Shown: positions 45,661-57,373, counted from the stretch's first letter. The stretch is 64,000 nt of DNA from Leptasterias polaris (GCA_037783415.1 JAZGTN010000047.1:3968001-4032000); one strand, 5' to 3'. The notes: generated from the sequence alone by a model not told the origin. A program made the numbers and translations.

Positions 45661-47899
45661 TTTTTCTTGGGGGGGGGGGGGTCGGTGTTAATCATGTTAA
45701 AAGCTGCAAAAATATTATTATCCAGTTATTAATACAATACAAAAATATATGAAAAATAATAACAATTAAATTCACAAAATAGTAACTGAAATGAATCTAT
45801 GGCCCCCAAAGGACTTAAACTTTGTTTATATTCATTTACTTTAGAGTGACTTATACTTTTAACATTTTTGAAGTTTTCAAACATTGTTCGTATGATGTGT
45901 CAATTAACAACTATAGATTTGGAATGAATGTACTTTCCAAAAACCAATGATTCAATATGCCTTGAAACTTACAAATACAGTAAGAAATGTGGTTCAGTTT
46001 GTAAAAGCAGGCAATGTTTAATCTCCTTTTTTTTCGTTTGACTTAATTTAATTCCAGTATCATTCATTTTTAAGACGATTTTTAGTTTGACTATTAACCA
46101 CGTATTTTATTTTCATATCCCTGCCATTGCAATGCTATTTATTGTATTATAATCTTGCCTTGTGTCAGTGCGGGGCATTTGGCTTCAAGTTGTAAATATT
46201 TTAACAAGCAGGTATTCGACTGCAGTTTGATGAAAAAGATGAAAAGTGCCTGGTAAAACAAGACTTTGTACTGTGTTTTAAACAATTTTCAATGGAAGTG
46301 CCCTTGGCAAAATAAAAATGGCCTTGCCCTCTCGAATATGAAATTCCAGACATGCTGTGGATTTAGTCTCCACGGGGTCCTGTGGTATTTTGTGGCACGG
46401 GCCAGTTGGGCGGGAGAGTTTACCGATAGTAATAGTATGTTTTCACACCACAAATAAACAAATTTATTTGTACAAAGATTCTATCTGTACACACCAAAGG
46501 AGACAATGTAAATTTGTAATGACAGGGTTCAGGGTTGTCAGAAATGCCTGATTCTTAAAAGAAAATATGGTAGCAGCATTTTCTGTAAAAGTGCGGGAGT
46601 ATTATTCTAATATTTCATAATATCATTCCTATTTTATACTAATATACAACACATACATAGATACTACAAGTACTTTATATATGATATAGTTTGAGTATTT
46701 CACTAATAGCTTATCTTGATATAAGTATATATTTTTAAGGAACTATTTGATAAGAAGATTGATAATTTCAAATTTGTAAAGTATTTTGAAAGTGAGGCTG
46801 AGACTAAAAATTGCTAAGTACTGGATTCAACTTAATAGCGCTGCTAAGCAAAAATAAAACGAACAGGAAAAAACGAACCAGTCAAAAATGGTACATGTGA
46901 CATGGAAAATGGCTGGTAACCTTATTCTGGTAAGAATAATTTTGTTGTACTTAGCTGCTGTTTGTGCTTAAGCAGCTCTATGAAATTGGGCCCTGGTTGT
47001 ATTGGATATGTTTCTTACAATGTTTATGGAGTGGTTTTTATTTTAAGAATATTTGTTTTTGAAAGATGTCATCAATGTGAACTGGGTTCTGATTGGCATT
47101 TTGGATGCCAGTACGCTGGCGCACATGTCGTTCACAAGCTTGATCTCAATTGCATATAACAGGCATGATATTTTACACTTAGAAAACAAGTAGGACAGTT
47201 TTATTGAGTACAAATGCTCACCTACATGTACACATGGTACATGCTTTAATAGACTCTTCAAACTGTTGAATAACAATGTTGCTGTTTTTTCTGAAGGTTA
47301 ACAAAAAAATGGAAGACAAATTAAAGTAGAACAAATATTATGCCTGATACAATCTTCTGCTAAAATGAAAGCATGCCCAGCTGGATGGGTTAAGAAACTT
47401 ACATCCTTTGTCGAACACCCTCTTTTTTCTTAGGCCATGGTGCCTCTTTACAGGGTAAAGTATTATGTGCCTTGATCGTAGAAATAGGTTGTCACATCAA
47501 GCAATTTTATAACAGGATCTCTTTTTAAAAATCTGTTTTTCTTTGTAAATTACAATTCTGTTGGAGTAATTCATGTCGTTTATCATTCAGTTTTAGGTTG
47601 CTCGTTGTCTTTAATGCTTGTACAGATCGTATTTTTAATTATTGTTTAGTGTGTTGCCTTATAATAATTACCTTGTATATGTACTTGTACATTTTTTCAT
47701 TTATGTATTCAATTGTTTGTGATTTGGATAAATTTATTCTTTATTAATATTAATATTTTTACTTAATGATTTTATTTTACATGTGTGGCTGACAACTTTC
47801 CATTCCATCTGCATGTCTCTCGTTATTCAAGGATTATGCTTTTTTGAATATTTTCAAAATAAACCAGGTGAGGATAATAACCCATTGTAAAAACATTGT
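45661..47899. other. AT-rich intergenic or distal 3' UTR, no gene seen
   Basis: No exon with coding character on either strand. Bases 46292-46360 resemble 3401-3475 (an old dispersed repeat with 'gccttgccctc'). An AATAAA with a GT-rich follow-up lies near 47858. Confidence 0.45.
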
Positions 47900-48029
47900 A
47901 AGTTTGCATCGGCCAAACCATTGTTTATTAAGTTTGCATCAGCCTAAGGGGTACGTACGCCTAGCAGTTTTGTTGTAAATTGGCTTTAAAATGGGGTAAC
48001 ATCACAAGTCCTAACCATGTTGTAATAAT

Positions 48030-48570
48030 AATAATAATAATAAAGTCCTAAGCCTTGCAGTTTTGTTGTAAATTTGCTAAAATCGGATAAAGACACAAGG
48101 GGCAGTTAGTTAAACAATTTCTAAAATCGGATAAAGACACAAGGGGTAAGACTTGCAGTTTAGTTGAAAATTTGCTCAAATCGGATAAAGACACAAGGGG
48201 TAAGCCTTGCAGTTTAATTGAAAATATTTGGCTATAATCGGATAAAGACACAAGGGGTAAGCCTTGCAGTTTAGTTGAAAATTTGCTAAAATCGGATAAA
48301 GACAGTGTAGGGATAAGCTTTGCTGTTAATTACTTTTGACATCTCATGTCACTTAAGCCAAAATTACAAGAGGTAAGCCTTACTGTTCCTTCCTTTTGAC
48401 ATTTCATGTCATATGAGCCAAAATTACAAGGGGTAAGCCTATCTGTTCATTCCTTTTGGAGACTCGTGTAATTTGAGCCAAAATTACAAGAGGTAGCCTT
48501 TATACTGTTCCTTCCTTTTGACATCTCATGTCACTTTGAGCCAAAATTACAAGGGGTATCCTTGCTTTCT
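48030..48570 (+). repeat. tandem 60-bp repeats sharing a core 'acaaggggtaagcctt'
   Basis: About five units with 'cggataaagacacaaggggtaag' in parts (48060-48320) are followed by about four units built on 'gagccaaaattacaaggggta' (48320-48570). Both share a core 'acaaggggtaagcct'. Related units reappear at 49730-49810 and 51440-51860, so one old array has been split by later sequence. Confidence 0.75.
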
Positions 48571-48909
48571 TCATTACTAATAATTCATTTTATCGCATAC
48601 GCGATCAAAATGCTTTATGCGCCGCGACACGCAAACACTGCGGGCGCCCTCCTCTTGATTTGTCACTGCGCTGGATATCCAGGGTGGCTTTATGTCAATT
48701 TGCTTCCAGGTCTCGATATAGGCCGGCAAGCCTTTTCTGCCACTTTCCGTTGGCAGGCTGCCAATAGAGTTCGCGGGCTTTTTGGGGATTGGTCAGTTTC
48801 TTTTTCCTGGGATGGGCAAACAAAGTTTCATCCAATCAGAATTAAACTTGGCAGAGTAAGATTTAGGGGATGGGCGCCAGATTTGTGGTATTTGTCACTT
48901 TTGTTGTAG
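48562..48909 (+). promoter_or_regulatory. promoter-like block with CCAAT boxes and NFI palindrome
   Basis: GC- and CpG-richer than its surroundings. It contains TTGGCAGGCTGCCAA (48750-48764), an exact TTGGC-N5-GCCAA NFI site, plus CCAAT at 48761 (overlapping), ATTGG at 48788 and CCAAT at 48832. Spacing near 30-40 bp is typical of CCAAT promoters. A 115-codon open frame spans the block but has no recognised domain. I cannot say which transcript it would drive. Confidence 0.3.
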
Positions 48910-49239
48910 CTATCTATTAAACGGGAACAATTCAACCCGCCTCCACCCCTGCATAGAACCACCCTCTTTTACAGGAGTAAGTTCTAGATATATTGTATGG
49001 TAACCTGGCACACATTGTGTTGCATTACATGTGCCTGGCGTATTTTATGGGATAAGGTCTGACAATGCCTCTTTTTTGATTATTTTTCTGTTAAATTAAA
49101 GCCGAATTTGTAAGCATAGTTTGGGCGCCCATCAGTTCAGGTGGGGCTAATCCGACCGTGGGTACAAACGGTGGAATCGCACTGTGCATTTACGGCTTCA
49201 TTTGTAATACCAAATTTGCATTCATTTATTTACTGGGTA

Positions 49240-49550
49240 TATAGGCTTTGGCAAGCTGCCAAGTTAGGCCTAATGGACTTGTTGGCAAGCTGCCATTTTT
49301 TGAATTGACTTGTTGGCAAGCTGCCATTTTATGTACTGAGTTATTGGCCTTGGCAAGCTGCCAAGTATAGGCCTACTTGTTTATTTATAGGCCTTGGCAA
49401 GTGCCAAGTATAGGCCTACTTGTTATTTTATAGGCCTTGGCAAGTGCCAAGTTAGGCCTACTTGTTTTTATAGGCCTTGGCAAGTGCCAAGTATAGGCCT
49501 ACTTGTTATTTTATTGGCCTTGGCAAGTGCCAAGTCTAGGCCTAGTTAAT
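49240..49550 (+). repeat. cluster of about eight NFI-like palindromes
   Basis: Units of about 40-50 bp each hold TTGGCAAGCTGCCA(A/T) (first four, N5 spacing) or TTGGCAAGTGCCAA (last four, N4 spacing), and most also hold the palindrome TAGGCCTA. The first site is at 49248-49262. The N5 sites match the consensus for NFI/CTF dimers. It may be a simple satellite that happens to match. Confidence 0.7.
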
Positions 49551-49729
49551 GGGGAAATAATTGGGTACAGGAAAACCTGCCCCCAAAACTGTTTGGGCAA
49601 ACATGCCCCCTTTTTGGTTATAACTTTCCCGTTCATGCAAGGCCAAGTTTTGGTTTGAATAAAAGCAGCTTCAGCTGCAGCAAAAATGTCAATAAAGTAT
49701 CATGTCTTTTTCTTGTGTGTGTCGGTGTA

Positions 49730-50110
49730 TAACAAGGGGTTAGCCTTACTGTTCCTTCCTTTTGACATTTCATGTCATATGAGCCAAAATTACAAGGGGT
49801 AAGCCATGTTCAGTTCAAGTGAACCAGAGCAGTAATACAGCAGTGTTGGTCATGTTTGAGGCTATAGTAATGAGAACATGTTCACTTGAAGTGAACAAGA
49901 GCAGTAATACAGCAGTAGTGTTAGTTACGTTGAAGCAAATGTTCAGTTTAAGTAAACAAGAGCAGTAGTAATACAGCAGCATTGGTCATGTTTGAGGCGA
50001 GTAATAAGTACATGTTCAGTTTAAGTAAACAAGAGCAGTAATACAGCAGTGTTGGTCATGTTTGAGGCTAGTATGAGTTCATCATGTTCAGTTTAAGTGA
50101 ACATGAGCAG
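49730..50110 (+). repeat. one 60-bp unit, then diverged 70-bp satellite copies
   Basis: 49730-49805 is a copy of the 60-bp family. From 49806, units with 'gttcagtttaagtgaac', 'gagcagtaatacagcag' and 'gtcatgtttgaggct' are diverged relatives of the 70-bp satellite at 50681-51424. Confidence 0.7.
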
Positions 50111-50510
50111 TATAATATTATTTTTTTTATGGACAATAATGCATTGCTGTAGTCAGAGTTTTAAACTTCACAGAGAACTGCTTGTGCAAGACTATTTATG
50201 TATACTCGTTTATAGTTGCGCCTTATGTGCATTTTTAGAGGTAGCAAATTTACGTTTATACACATTATGTAGAAGACAGTCGCCAAGTTACAGGTGTTTG
50301 TGATAAGGGGTTGTGCATTTTAATCTTGATTTTGAGGGACCAGAATTTCATTTTAATCTGGATTATGAGGCATCGTTATATCGAAAATCAGGCAATATCT
50401 TAAAAAGTTGCCAACGTAGACAACTCAAACCAAGAATTTTCCGCTCTTCGCACTCCGTCTCGCATCTATACCAAATTTCAGTAATCCATCAGTGAGCAGT
50501 AGTACATCAG
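50111..50510. other. unrelated 400-bp insert between satellite blocks
   Basis: Sequence without satellite units, interrupting the 70-bp array. It has a short internal duplication ('attttaatcttgattttgag' / 'attttaatctggattatgag'). No gene recognised. Confidence 0.4.
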
Positions 50511-51424
50511 TGTATTAGTTATTTTTGAGGCTGGTAATGAGTTCAAATTCAGTTTAAGTGAAGAAGAGCAGTTATTCAGCAGTGTTGGTCATGTTTGAGG
50601 CTAGTAATGAGTATTTGTTAAGTTTAATTAAACAAGAGCAGTAATACATCAGTGTTGGTTATGTTTGAGACTAGTAATGAGTACATGTTCAGTTTAAGTG
50701 AACTTGAGCAGTAATACAGCAGTGTTGGTTATGTTTGAGACTAGTAATGAGTACATGTTCAGTTTAAGTGAACTTGAGCAGTAATACAGCAGTGTTGGTT
50801 ATGTTTGAGACTAGTAATGAGTACATGTTCAGTTTAAGTGAACTTGAGCAGTAATACAGCAGTGTTGGTTATGTTTGAGACTAGTAATGAGTACATGTTC
50901 AGTTTAAGTGAACTTGAGCAGTAATACAGCAGTGTTGGTTATGTTTGAGACTAGTAATGAGTACATGTTCAGTTTAAGTGAACTTGAGCAGTAATACAGC
51001 AGTGTTGGTTATGTTTGAGACTAGTAATGAGTACATGTTCAGTTTAAGTGAACTTGAGCAGTAATACAGCAGTGTTGGTTATGTTTGAGACTAGTAATGA
51101 GTACATGTTCAGTTTAAGTGCACTTGAGCAGTAATACAGCAGTGTTGGTTATGTTTGAGACTAGTAATGAGTACATGTTCAGTTTAAGTGCACTTGAGCA
51201 GTAATACAGCAGTGTTGGTTATGTTTGAGACTAGTAATGAGTACATGTTCAGTTTAAGTGAACTTGAGCAGTAATACAGCAGTGTTGGTTATGTTTGAGA
51301 CTAGTAATGAGTACATGTTCAGTTTAAGTGCACTTGAGCAGTAATACAGCAGTGTTGGTTATGTTTGAGACTAGTAATGAGTACATGTTCAGTTTAAGTG
51401 AACTTGAGCAGTAATACAGCAGTG
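50511..51424 (+). repeat. 70-bp satellite, 11 near-identical copies
   Basis: Exact 70-bp periodicity: the phrase (a/c)acttgagca recurs at 50701, 50771, 50841, 50911, 50981, 51051, 51121, 51191, 51261, 51331 and 51401. Diverged copies lie upstream. Three copies (51121, 51191, 51331) share the same A-to-C change. Each unit carries the near-palindrome GTTCAGTTTAAGTGAAC. High identity shows recent expansion or homogenisation. Confidence 0.92.
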
Positions 51425-51429
51425 TTTGA

Positions 51430-51865
51430 GGCTGGTTACTGAGTACAATTCCTTTTGATGTTTCATGTAATTTTAGCCAAAATTACAAGGGGTAAGCCTT
51501 TCTGTTAATTCCTATTGTCTTGACAACTCATGTCATTTGAGCTAAAATTCAGGGGGTAAGCCTTACCTTTTCCTTCCTTGTGACATATTATCATGTCATT
51601 TCAGCCAAATTTACAAGGGGTTAGCCTTACTGTTCCTTCCTTTTCCTTCCTTTTGATGTTTCATATAATTTGAGCCACATATTACAAGGGGTACCCCTTA
51701 TAATGAGCCTTAGCCTACAGTTCCTTCCCGGCCTGTTGACATCTCATGTAATTTGAGCCTTATTTTTAAGGGGCCGTAAGCCTTTCTGTTCATTCCTTTT
51801 GATGTGTCATGTATATTTGGAGCCAAAAACACAAGGGTTAAGCTTTGCTGTAAGTGTAAGGAACG
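51430..51865 (+). repeat. 60-bp repeat family, right-hand block
   Basis: About six to seven diverged units with 'ttttgacatctcatg' and 'gagccaaaattacaaggggt'. Same family as 48320-48570, closing the patchwork on the right. Confidence 0.7.
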
Positions 51866-51984
51866 TTCCAGAATATGACTAAATATAATACATTACGTCA
51901 TGTCATGCATGTCATGCCTGCGCGCAGCAAGCGAAAGTAGTCAATTTTGTGTCGCACTGAGTGTTCCTCTAGTCTCTAGCTGTC

Positions 51985-52371
51985 ATGGCGTCGCTCATGA
52001 GCTGTAGTACTACTACTACTAGTAGTGATGAACGCACAAGCATGTCAAGTCGTTTCGTAATTCTAGGTGTGAAGACATCAATAATAATTCATTACCTTAC
52101 CAGCGGGAGGTATGTGGAAGGCCTGACAGAGGGGGAAAAGAGGGCTGTATGTGCCCAATCTAAGAAATATTCTTACGACGCGGTATTGTCTGACAATTTT
52201 AGAGCACGAGAAAGGAGACCACGTCACCAACACGGCTGGAACGAACAGTACGGCCGCGCATGCGTACGTCACCTGGAACGCTCAGTACGCCGGAACGTCG
52301 AGGACGTGACACCGGCGAGACATTGCGGGAGCCAGTTGCGTAACCCTGTGGTCTTCGACAAGACCAGGTGA
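51985..52371 (+). CDS. possible short coding segment, unknown product
   Basis: A 128-codon frame from ATG at 51985 (context ctgtcATGG). The Ser/Thr-rich N-terminus (SCSTTTTSSDERTSMSS) is followed by IHYLTSGRYVEGLTEGEKRA, which faintly recalls the N-terminal part of some integrase-type retroelement proteins, then a basic tail. Upstream lie TTACGTCA (51893, CRE-like) and a GC-rich stretch that could be a promoter. I do not recognise the gene. It may be a first exon, a transposon relic or chance. Confidence 0.25.
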   Translation: MASLMSCSTTTTSSDERTSMSSRFVILGVKTSIIIHYLTSGRYVEGLTEGEKRAVCAQSKKYSYDAVLSDNFRARERRPRHQHGWNEQYGRACVRHLERSVRRNVEDVTPARHCGSQLRNPVVFDKTR

Positions 52372-52379
52372 TTGGAACC

Positions 52380-54619
52380 AGCCAAAGAAAACGACAGGTA
52401 CCTGATTACCACCTAACACCAGATAAACATATAGTAGGGTTTGGGTACTCGACGGCTTGATGCTAAGACGCGATATTCAAAATGGCTTCCAGCCATGCTT
52501 TATTTATGTTTTACACCGTGTATGTATTACGATCATTTGATGTGATTTATTGTCTCTAGAGGTAAGCTTTATCGTGTAGTTAATTTAAGTTTAAAATGTA
52601 GAATAGGAATAGGCCTCATGGAGGCCCCTCATCGAGCCCGTGTAAACACTAAGATTGTCATAAAAATGGTAATGTTGTCGTTTCTATTTCCACCTTCATG
52701 CACGTAAACAACGGCACTTGAAGGTAACAACACCCGGAAGTAAACGTTTGGCCCATCGTAGGTCATTGCACTGTGCCAGTCAATGGCAACTAACTGGCCG
52801 TCGATCAAATGAAACAATCGACTTTTCTTTTTAGAGTTTCTCGGTTACCTAATCTATTACCACTTGTACTATTGGGGTTTTCATAATTATTGTATTTCTT
52901 CCTCAATGCGTGGACTGGACAGCTAGTTGTAGACACAATCGGTGATCAATGTGAGGGCCCAGGCCTACATGGTTTCTAAAAAGGGAATTAGCCTTCATGT
53001 AACGCCAGCTGTTGTAAACCGCCTACCAACAAAATGACATGTTGTATCATCAACAGAAAAGGTAAGACGTTTTGACCTTTGCAGAGTCTTTCTCGAAGGC
53101 TGACGTTCTAAAACGGGTTAAAGTTTGGCACCTATACATTCATTCACCCTGAACTTAAGACACCGTAATTTTGGGTGGGTATCGATTTAAAAATAAAAGT
53201 TGATGATTTCAAGTTGTAAATTCTTTGAAACATTTACCGAATAAAGACAACGACGATACTGTGTAATTTTACTTCTGGTTGATAATGATATTCAATGTTG
53301 TATATGTTTGAACCTTGCCCAATTCAGTGTAAATAAATACAATAACGAAATGAAAACAAGAGTATTTATTCATAATCAAAGGAACTTTGGTACCAGTTCA
53401 AATTTTATTTGATATTTTAATCGTTCATCTTTGCTCGAATATGATAGAATATGCTCTTTATTAAAGGAACATGTACGACCCATAATGATAACAATGTTTT
53501 AAAATTTAGATTTTTCGACTTTTTCCTTGACGAAAATAATATAAATTTGGGAGTTCTATTTTCAGTTTAAAAATATAATAAAAAACCCCAGACGATTTCT
53601 TTTTTTAAATCGAAGGTCTGGTTGTGCGGGAGTTTCCAACAAAATTGTAGATGTTATTATTATTACTTGTATTATTATTCTTTTTCGACAACGATAATTC
53701 TAAATACCCCCAGACATGGACACCCAACTTTTGTTTGCCACACAAATCACTGTATTCCAAACCTTTATAAGATGATTTATGCAACGCCAAAATCCTTCTC
53801 ACAGACGCTGAATGCGCATCGCAAAGTATAACAACTAAAAGCAAGGCTGTACAAAAAATAAATCACAAATTATACAAATAGGACAATTTTACAATTTGTA
53901 CAGCAACAAAATAATAATAATAAAATGCTACAATCATTACTCCTGATGCTGTAGATAAATACGTATATAAGTTAATGCAAAACTATAAAGAAACTAAATA
54001 TTAAATAATTCTTGAACGATATTTATTTAAACAAAACAATAGACTTTTCAACGAATTCCTGCCCAAAATCCTAGCTGAAAAAAAAAATCCCGATATCGAC
54101 CATTTAAAGAAGCTGAATTCTTCGGCTAATTTTATGTTCACAGTGTGAGACGCAGCCACAAATGATGCATTTAACATCACAGGGAAAACTCCCCACACCA
54201 AACAGCTCTATCCAATTCCCCTTTTGTCCCCCCTAAACAATTATACAAACAAATAGGAAAATAAACAATAACTTCAGTTGAAAAAACACCTGTATACAAC
54301 TTAGTCCAATCATCCAGTCCATACCCGAACCCGGTCTCTTCCCGATGTATTTTTCAAACCCTAACGAAACCACTCAACCGAACTTCACGCAAAATCTAGC
54401 GAGAACACCGGTGAAATGTTCACTTCTTGCCCTTGCTACTAATTTCCACTCACCACGGCATGAACGAGCCTCTAAGACCCTTTAAATTCAAGCTCTAAGC
54501 ATTCCTTCGTTCCACAACGAGTACCACCGAGTCAGACACTCAAATATTATCCCATTAACTCCCATCCCATCAGTAGTCAGACCAATAATTCCATATACCG
54601 TTTCATATGTGCACTAATT
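52380..54619. other. AT-rich intergenic stretch, no gene seen
   Basis: No exon, RNA gene or tandem repeat recognised on either strand. Short open frames (for example 53605-53844 and 54001-54201 on the minus strand) are AT-rich and have no features. Confidence 0.45.
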
Positions 54620-55150
54620 TTCTATACCTACAGCGTGTGCCTTGAACCCACATATCTTTCAAGTCCGAACCTAACTCCATTATGCCTATGTTTCCTTAGT
54701 AAACTAATGGTCCATACTAAAAGCGTGTGTCTTCCCACTCGATTTTTTTTCTGAGTCGGAACCAAAGAGTCACCTGTATTATACCAATTCCTAAGTAAAT
54801 TAATGGTATAGCGTGTGCCTTCTACTCGCAAATTATTTACCAAGTATAAAGCAAGGATTTCCCTATGCCATAGTACCATGCGTACTCTGTTAACTAAATT
54901 AACTAGTAATGGTCTATACCTAAAGCGTGTGCTCCAATTCGAATTATTTTCTGAGTTCCCTGTATACTTATACCTACTCCTACCTACTCCTAAGTAAACT
55001 AATGGTATATCGTGTGCCTTCCACTCGCAAATTAATATTCACTACGAAGCACTGATTTCCCAATGCCATAGTATATGTGAAGTATTCCACTCGCGAATTA
55101 TTTACTAAGTATAAAGCACTGAATTCCCATGCCATAGTATCCAATGTAAA
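54620..55150 (-). repeat. degenerate spacer units at the edge of the tRNA-like array
   Basis: Four to six diverged copies of a unit containing 'agcgtgtgccttccactcgc', 'aattatttac' and 'atgccatagta'. The same words form the spacer of the main array (tatagcgtgtgcaaattatt). Here the tRNA-like parts are missing. Confidence 0.6.
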
Positions 55151-55194
55151 ATATGAACCGAAGGTTCATCAAGTTCAAAATGCATATGTTCCTG

Positions 55195-55383
55195 GGGGGG
55201 ACCCAAGTGGGTGTCGTGGAAGGGCGGTTGACTCCGAAGCCAGAGGTCCCCGGTTCGAGCCCCAGTGGTGACAAGGTTCGAGGCCGCGAAGAGAGTGGTG
55301 GCCGTGAGACTCACCGCGCGGTGTGACGCGCCGCCCATTCGAGGATGGGAAGGAAACTTAAAACTTAAAACGAACCTCTGCAC
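55195..55383 (+). repeat. tRNA-derived SINE-like element, plus strand
   Basis: A tRNA-like part with a very good box B (CGGTTCGAGCCCC at about 55252) and a poor box A is followed by a GC-rich body (aaggttcgaggccgcgaaga ... cgcgcggtgtgacgcg). It differs from the Gln-like units and points the opposite way to its neighbours. Confidence 0.5.
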
Positions 55384-55430
55384 TTTTTTTCAAAGATGGT
55401 TTTAAAAAAATAAAAGATGGTTCTTTAAAA

Positions 55431-56445
55431 CGCCTCGAATTTATATGCAAAGGGATTCGATCCCGGGACCTTTCGGTCCAGAGTCTGGAGCCCTTCCATT
55501 GGGCCACTGCTCCTCTTACTTAAGATGTGTTAGAGTTTAATTTTAAACCTTAGAATGAACAACTTTAGGTCAATAATGTACAAAAAGAACACCCGGGATT
55601 CGAACCCAACGGGATTCGATCCCGGGACCTTTCGGTCCAGAGTCTGGAGCCCTTCCATTGGGCCACTGCTCCTCTTACTTAAGATGTGTTTGAGTTTAAT
55701 TTTAAACCTCAGAATGAACAACTTTAGGTCAATAATGTACAAAAAGAACACCCGGGATTCGAACCCAACGGGATTCGATCCCGGGACCTTTCGGTCCAGA
55801 GTCTGGAGCCCTTCCATTGGGCCACTGCTCCTCTTACTTAAGATTTGTTTGAGTTTAAATTTAAACCTCAGAATGAACAACTTTAGGTCAATAATGTACA
55901 AAAAGAACACCCGGGATTCGAACCCAACGGGATTCGATCCCGGGACCTTTCGGTGCCGAGTCTGGAGCCCTTCCATTGGGCCACTGCTCCTCTTACTTAA
56001 GATGTGTTTGAGTTTAATTTTAAACCTCAGAATGAACAACTTTACGTCAATAATGTACAAAAAGAACACCCGGGATTCGAACCCAACGGGATTCGATCCC
56101 GGGACCTTTCGGTGCCGAGTCTGGAGCCCTTCCATTGGGCCACTGCTCCTCTTACTTAAGATTTGTTTGAGTTTAATTTTAAACCTCAGAATGAACAACT
56201 TTAGGTCAATAATGTACAAAAAGAACACCCGGGATTCGATCCCGGGACCTTTCGGTGCAGAGTCTGGAGCCCTTCCATTGGGCCACTGCTCCTCGTACTT
56301 AAGATGTGTTTGAGTTTATTTTTAAACCTTAGAATGAACAACTTTAAGTCAATAATGTACAAAAAGAACACCCGGGATTCGAACCCAATACCTTTGGGTT
56401 CAAAGTCCGGATCCCTACCACCAGGCCACTGGTCCTCTTACTTTA
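55431..56445 (-). repeat. tRNA-Gln-like array A, 159-bp units
   Basis: Units begin at 55452, 55611, 55770, 55929 and 56088 (period 159 bp), then 56231 (143 bp, without a 16-bp duplication), and end in a diverged unit near 56375-56445. On the minus strand each reads GGAGCAG, box A TGGCCCAATGG, an anticodon loop with CTG, box B twice (GGGATCGAATCC and GGTTCGAATCC, the T-arm region being duplicated) and a T5 run. The last unit has a TTG anticodon loop (ACTTTGAA). Since 159 is divisible by three, both strands stay open as false 53-residue repeat proteins. Confidence 0.85.
55586..55672 (-). tRNA. tRNA-Gln(CTG)-like unit with duplicated T arm (array A example)
   Basis: An 87-nt representative of array A. 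The acceptor strands GGAGCAG and GTGTTCT pair at six of seven positions with wobbles; the D stem GCCC/GGGC is complete. The anticodon stem is poor. The T arm occurs twice. Probably a pseudo-tRNA, but the Pol III control elements are intact. Confidence 0.35.
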
Positions 56446-57373
56446 AGTGCGTTCGAGTTTAATTTAAATCCTAGAACATTAAATCAACAAGGCCAAAAAG
56501 TAAACTACTTGTAATTAAAGCGTGTTCCTTCCAATCACAATTTGTTTACTAAGTGTAAAGCAAGGATTTCCATATGCCATAGTACCATGCGTAAACCCAA
56601 TGGTTTTACCTCGTACAAAAGAACACCAGGGAATTGAACCCAGGACCTTTGCGTTCAGAATCCGCAGCCTTACCACTATAGGCCAACGCTCCTCTTAATT
56701 TAACTGCATTCGAGTTTACTTAAATATCAAATCAAAAACGGCCAAGCAGGAAACATAAGTTTGAACAACTTTAAATCAACAACGTGTAAGAAAAGAACAG
56801 CCGGGTTTCGAACACAGTACCTTTGGGCTCAGAGTCCGCAGCCTTACCACTATAGGCCAACGCTCCTCTTAATTAAACTGCATTCGAGTTTGCTTAAATA
56901 TCAAATCAAAAACGGCCAAGCAGGAAACATAAGTATGAACAACTTTAAATCAACAACGCGTAAAAAAAACTGCCGGGTTTCGAACACAGTACCTTTGGGT
57001 TCAGAGTCCGAAGCCGTTGCGATGGGCCACTGCTCCTCTGAATCAAGAGGGCGTTCAAGTGTAATTTAGCCCCTAGAACATCAAATCAACAACGGCTAAA
57101 AGTAAACTGGTGTATAGCGTGTGCAAATTATTTACGTGTAAGTCAAGGATTTCTTTTTACCATTGTGCCCTGCAAATCCAATGGTTTTACCTCGTTCAAA
57201 AAGAACACCCGGGAATTGACCCCAGTACCTTTGGGTTCAGAATCCGTAGCCTTACCACTATAGGCCAACGCTCCTTTCAATTAAACTGCATTCGAGTTTG
57301 CTTAAATATCAAATCAAAAACAGACAAGCAGAAAACATAAGTATGAACAACTTTAAATCAACAACGCGTAAAA

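Noticed and set aside
48562..48909. 115-codon open frame as a protein gene
   Set aside because: No domain, unusual composition, and it coincides with a regulatory-looking CpG-rich block; kept only as possible promoter.
50511..51424. CRISPR array
   Set aside because: Eukaryotic sequence; the 70-bp units repeat as a whole, with no unique spacers.
55530..56313. Long open frames of 232 and 252 codons on both strands with a 53-residue repeat
   Set aside because: They arise because the 159-bp tRNA-like unit is a multiple of three and lacks stops in those frames. Both strands are open at once and the content is tRNA-like DNA.
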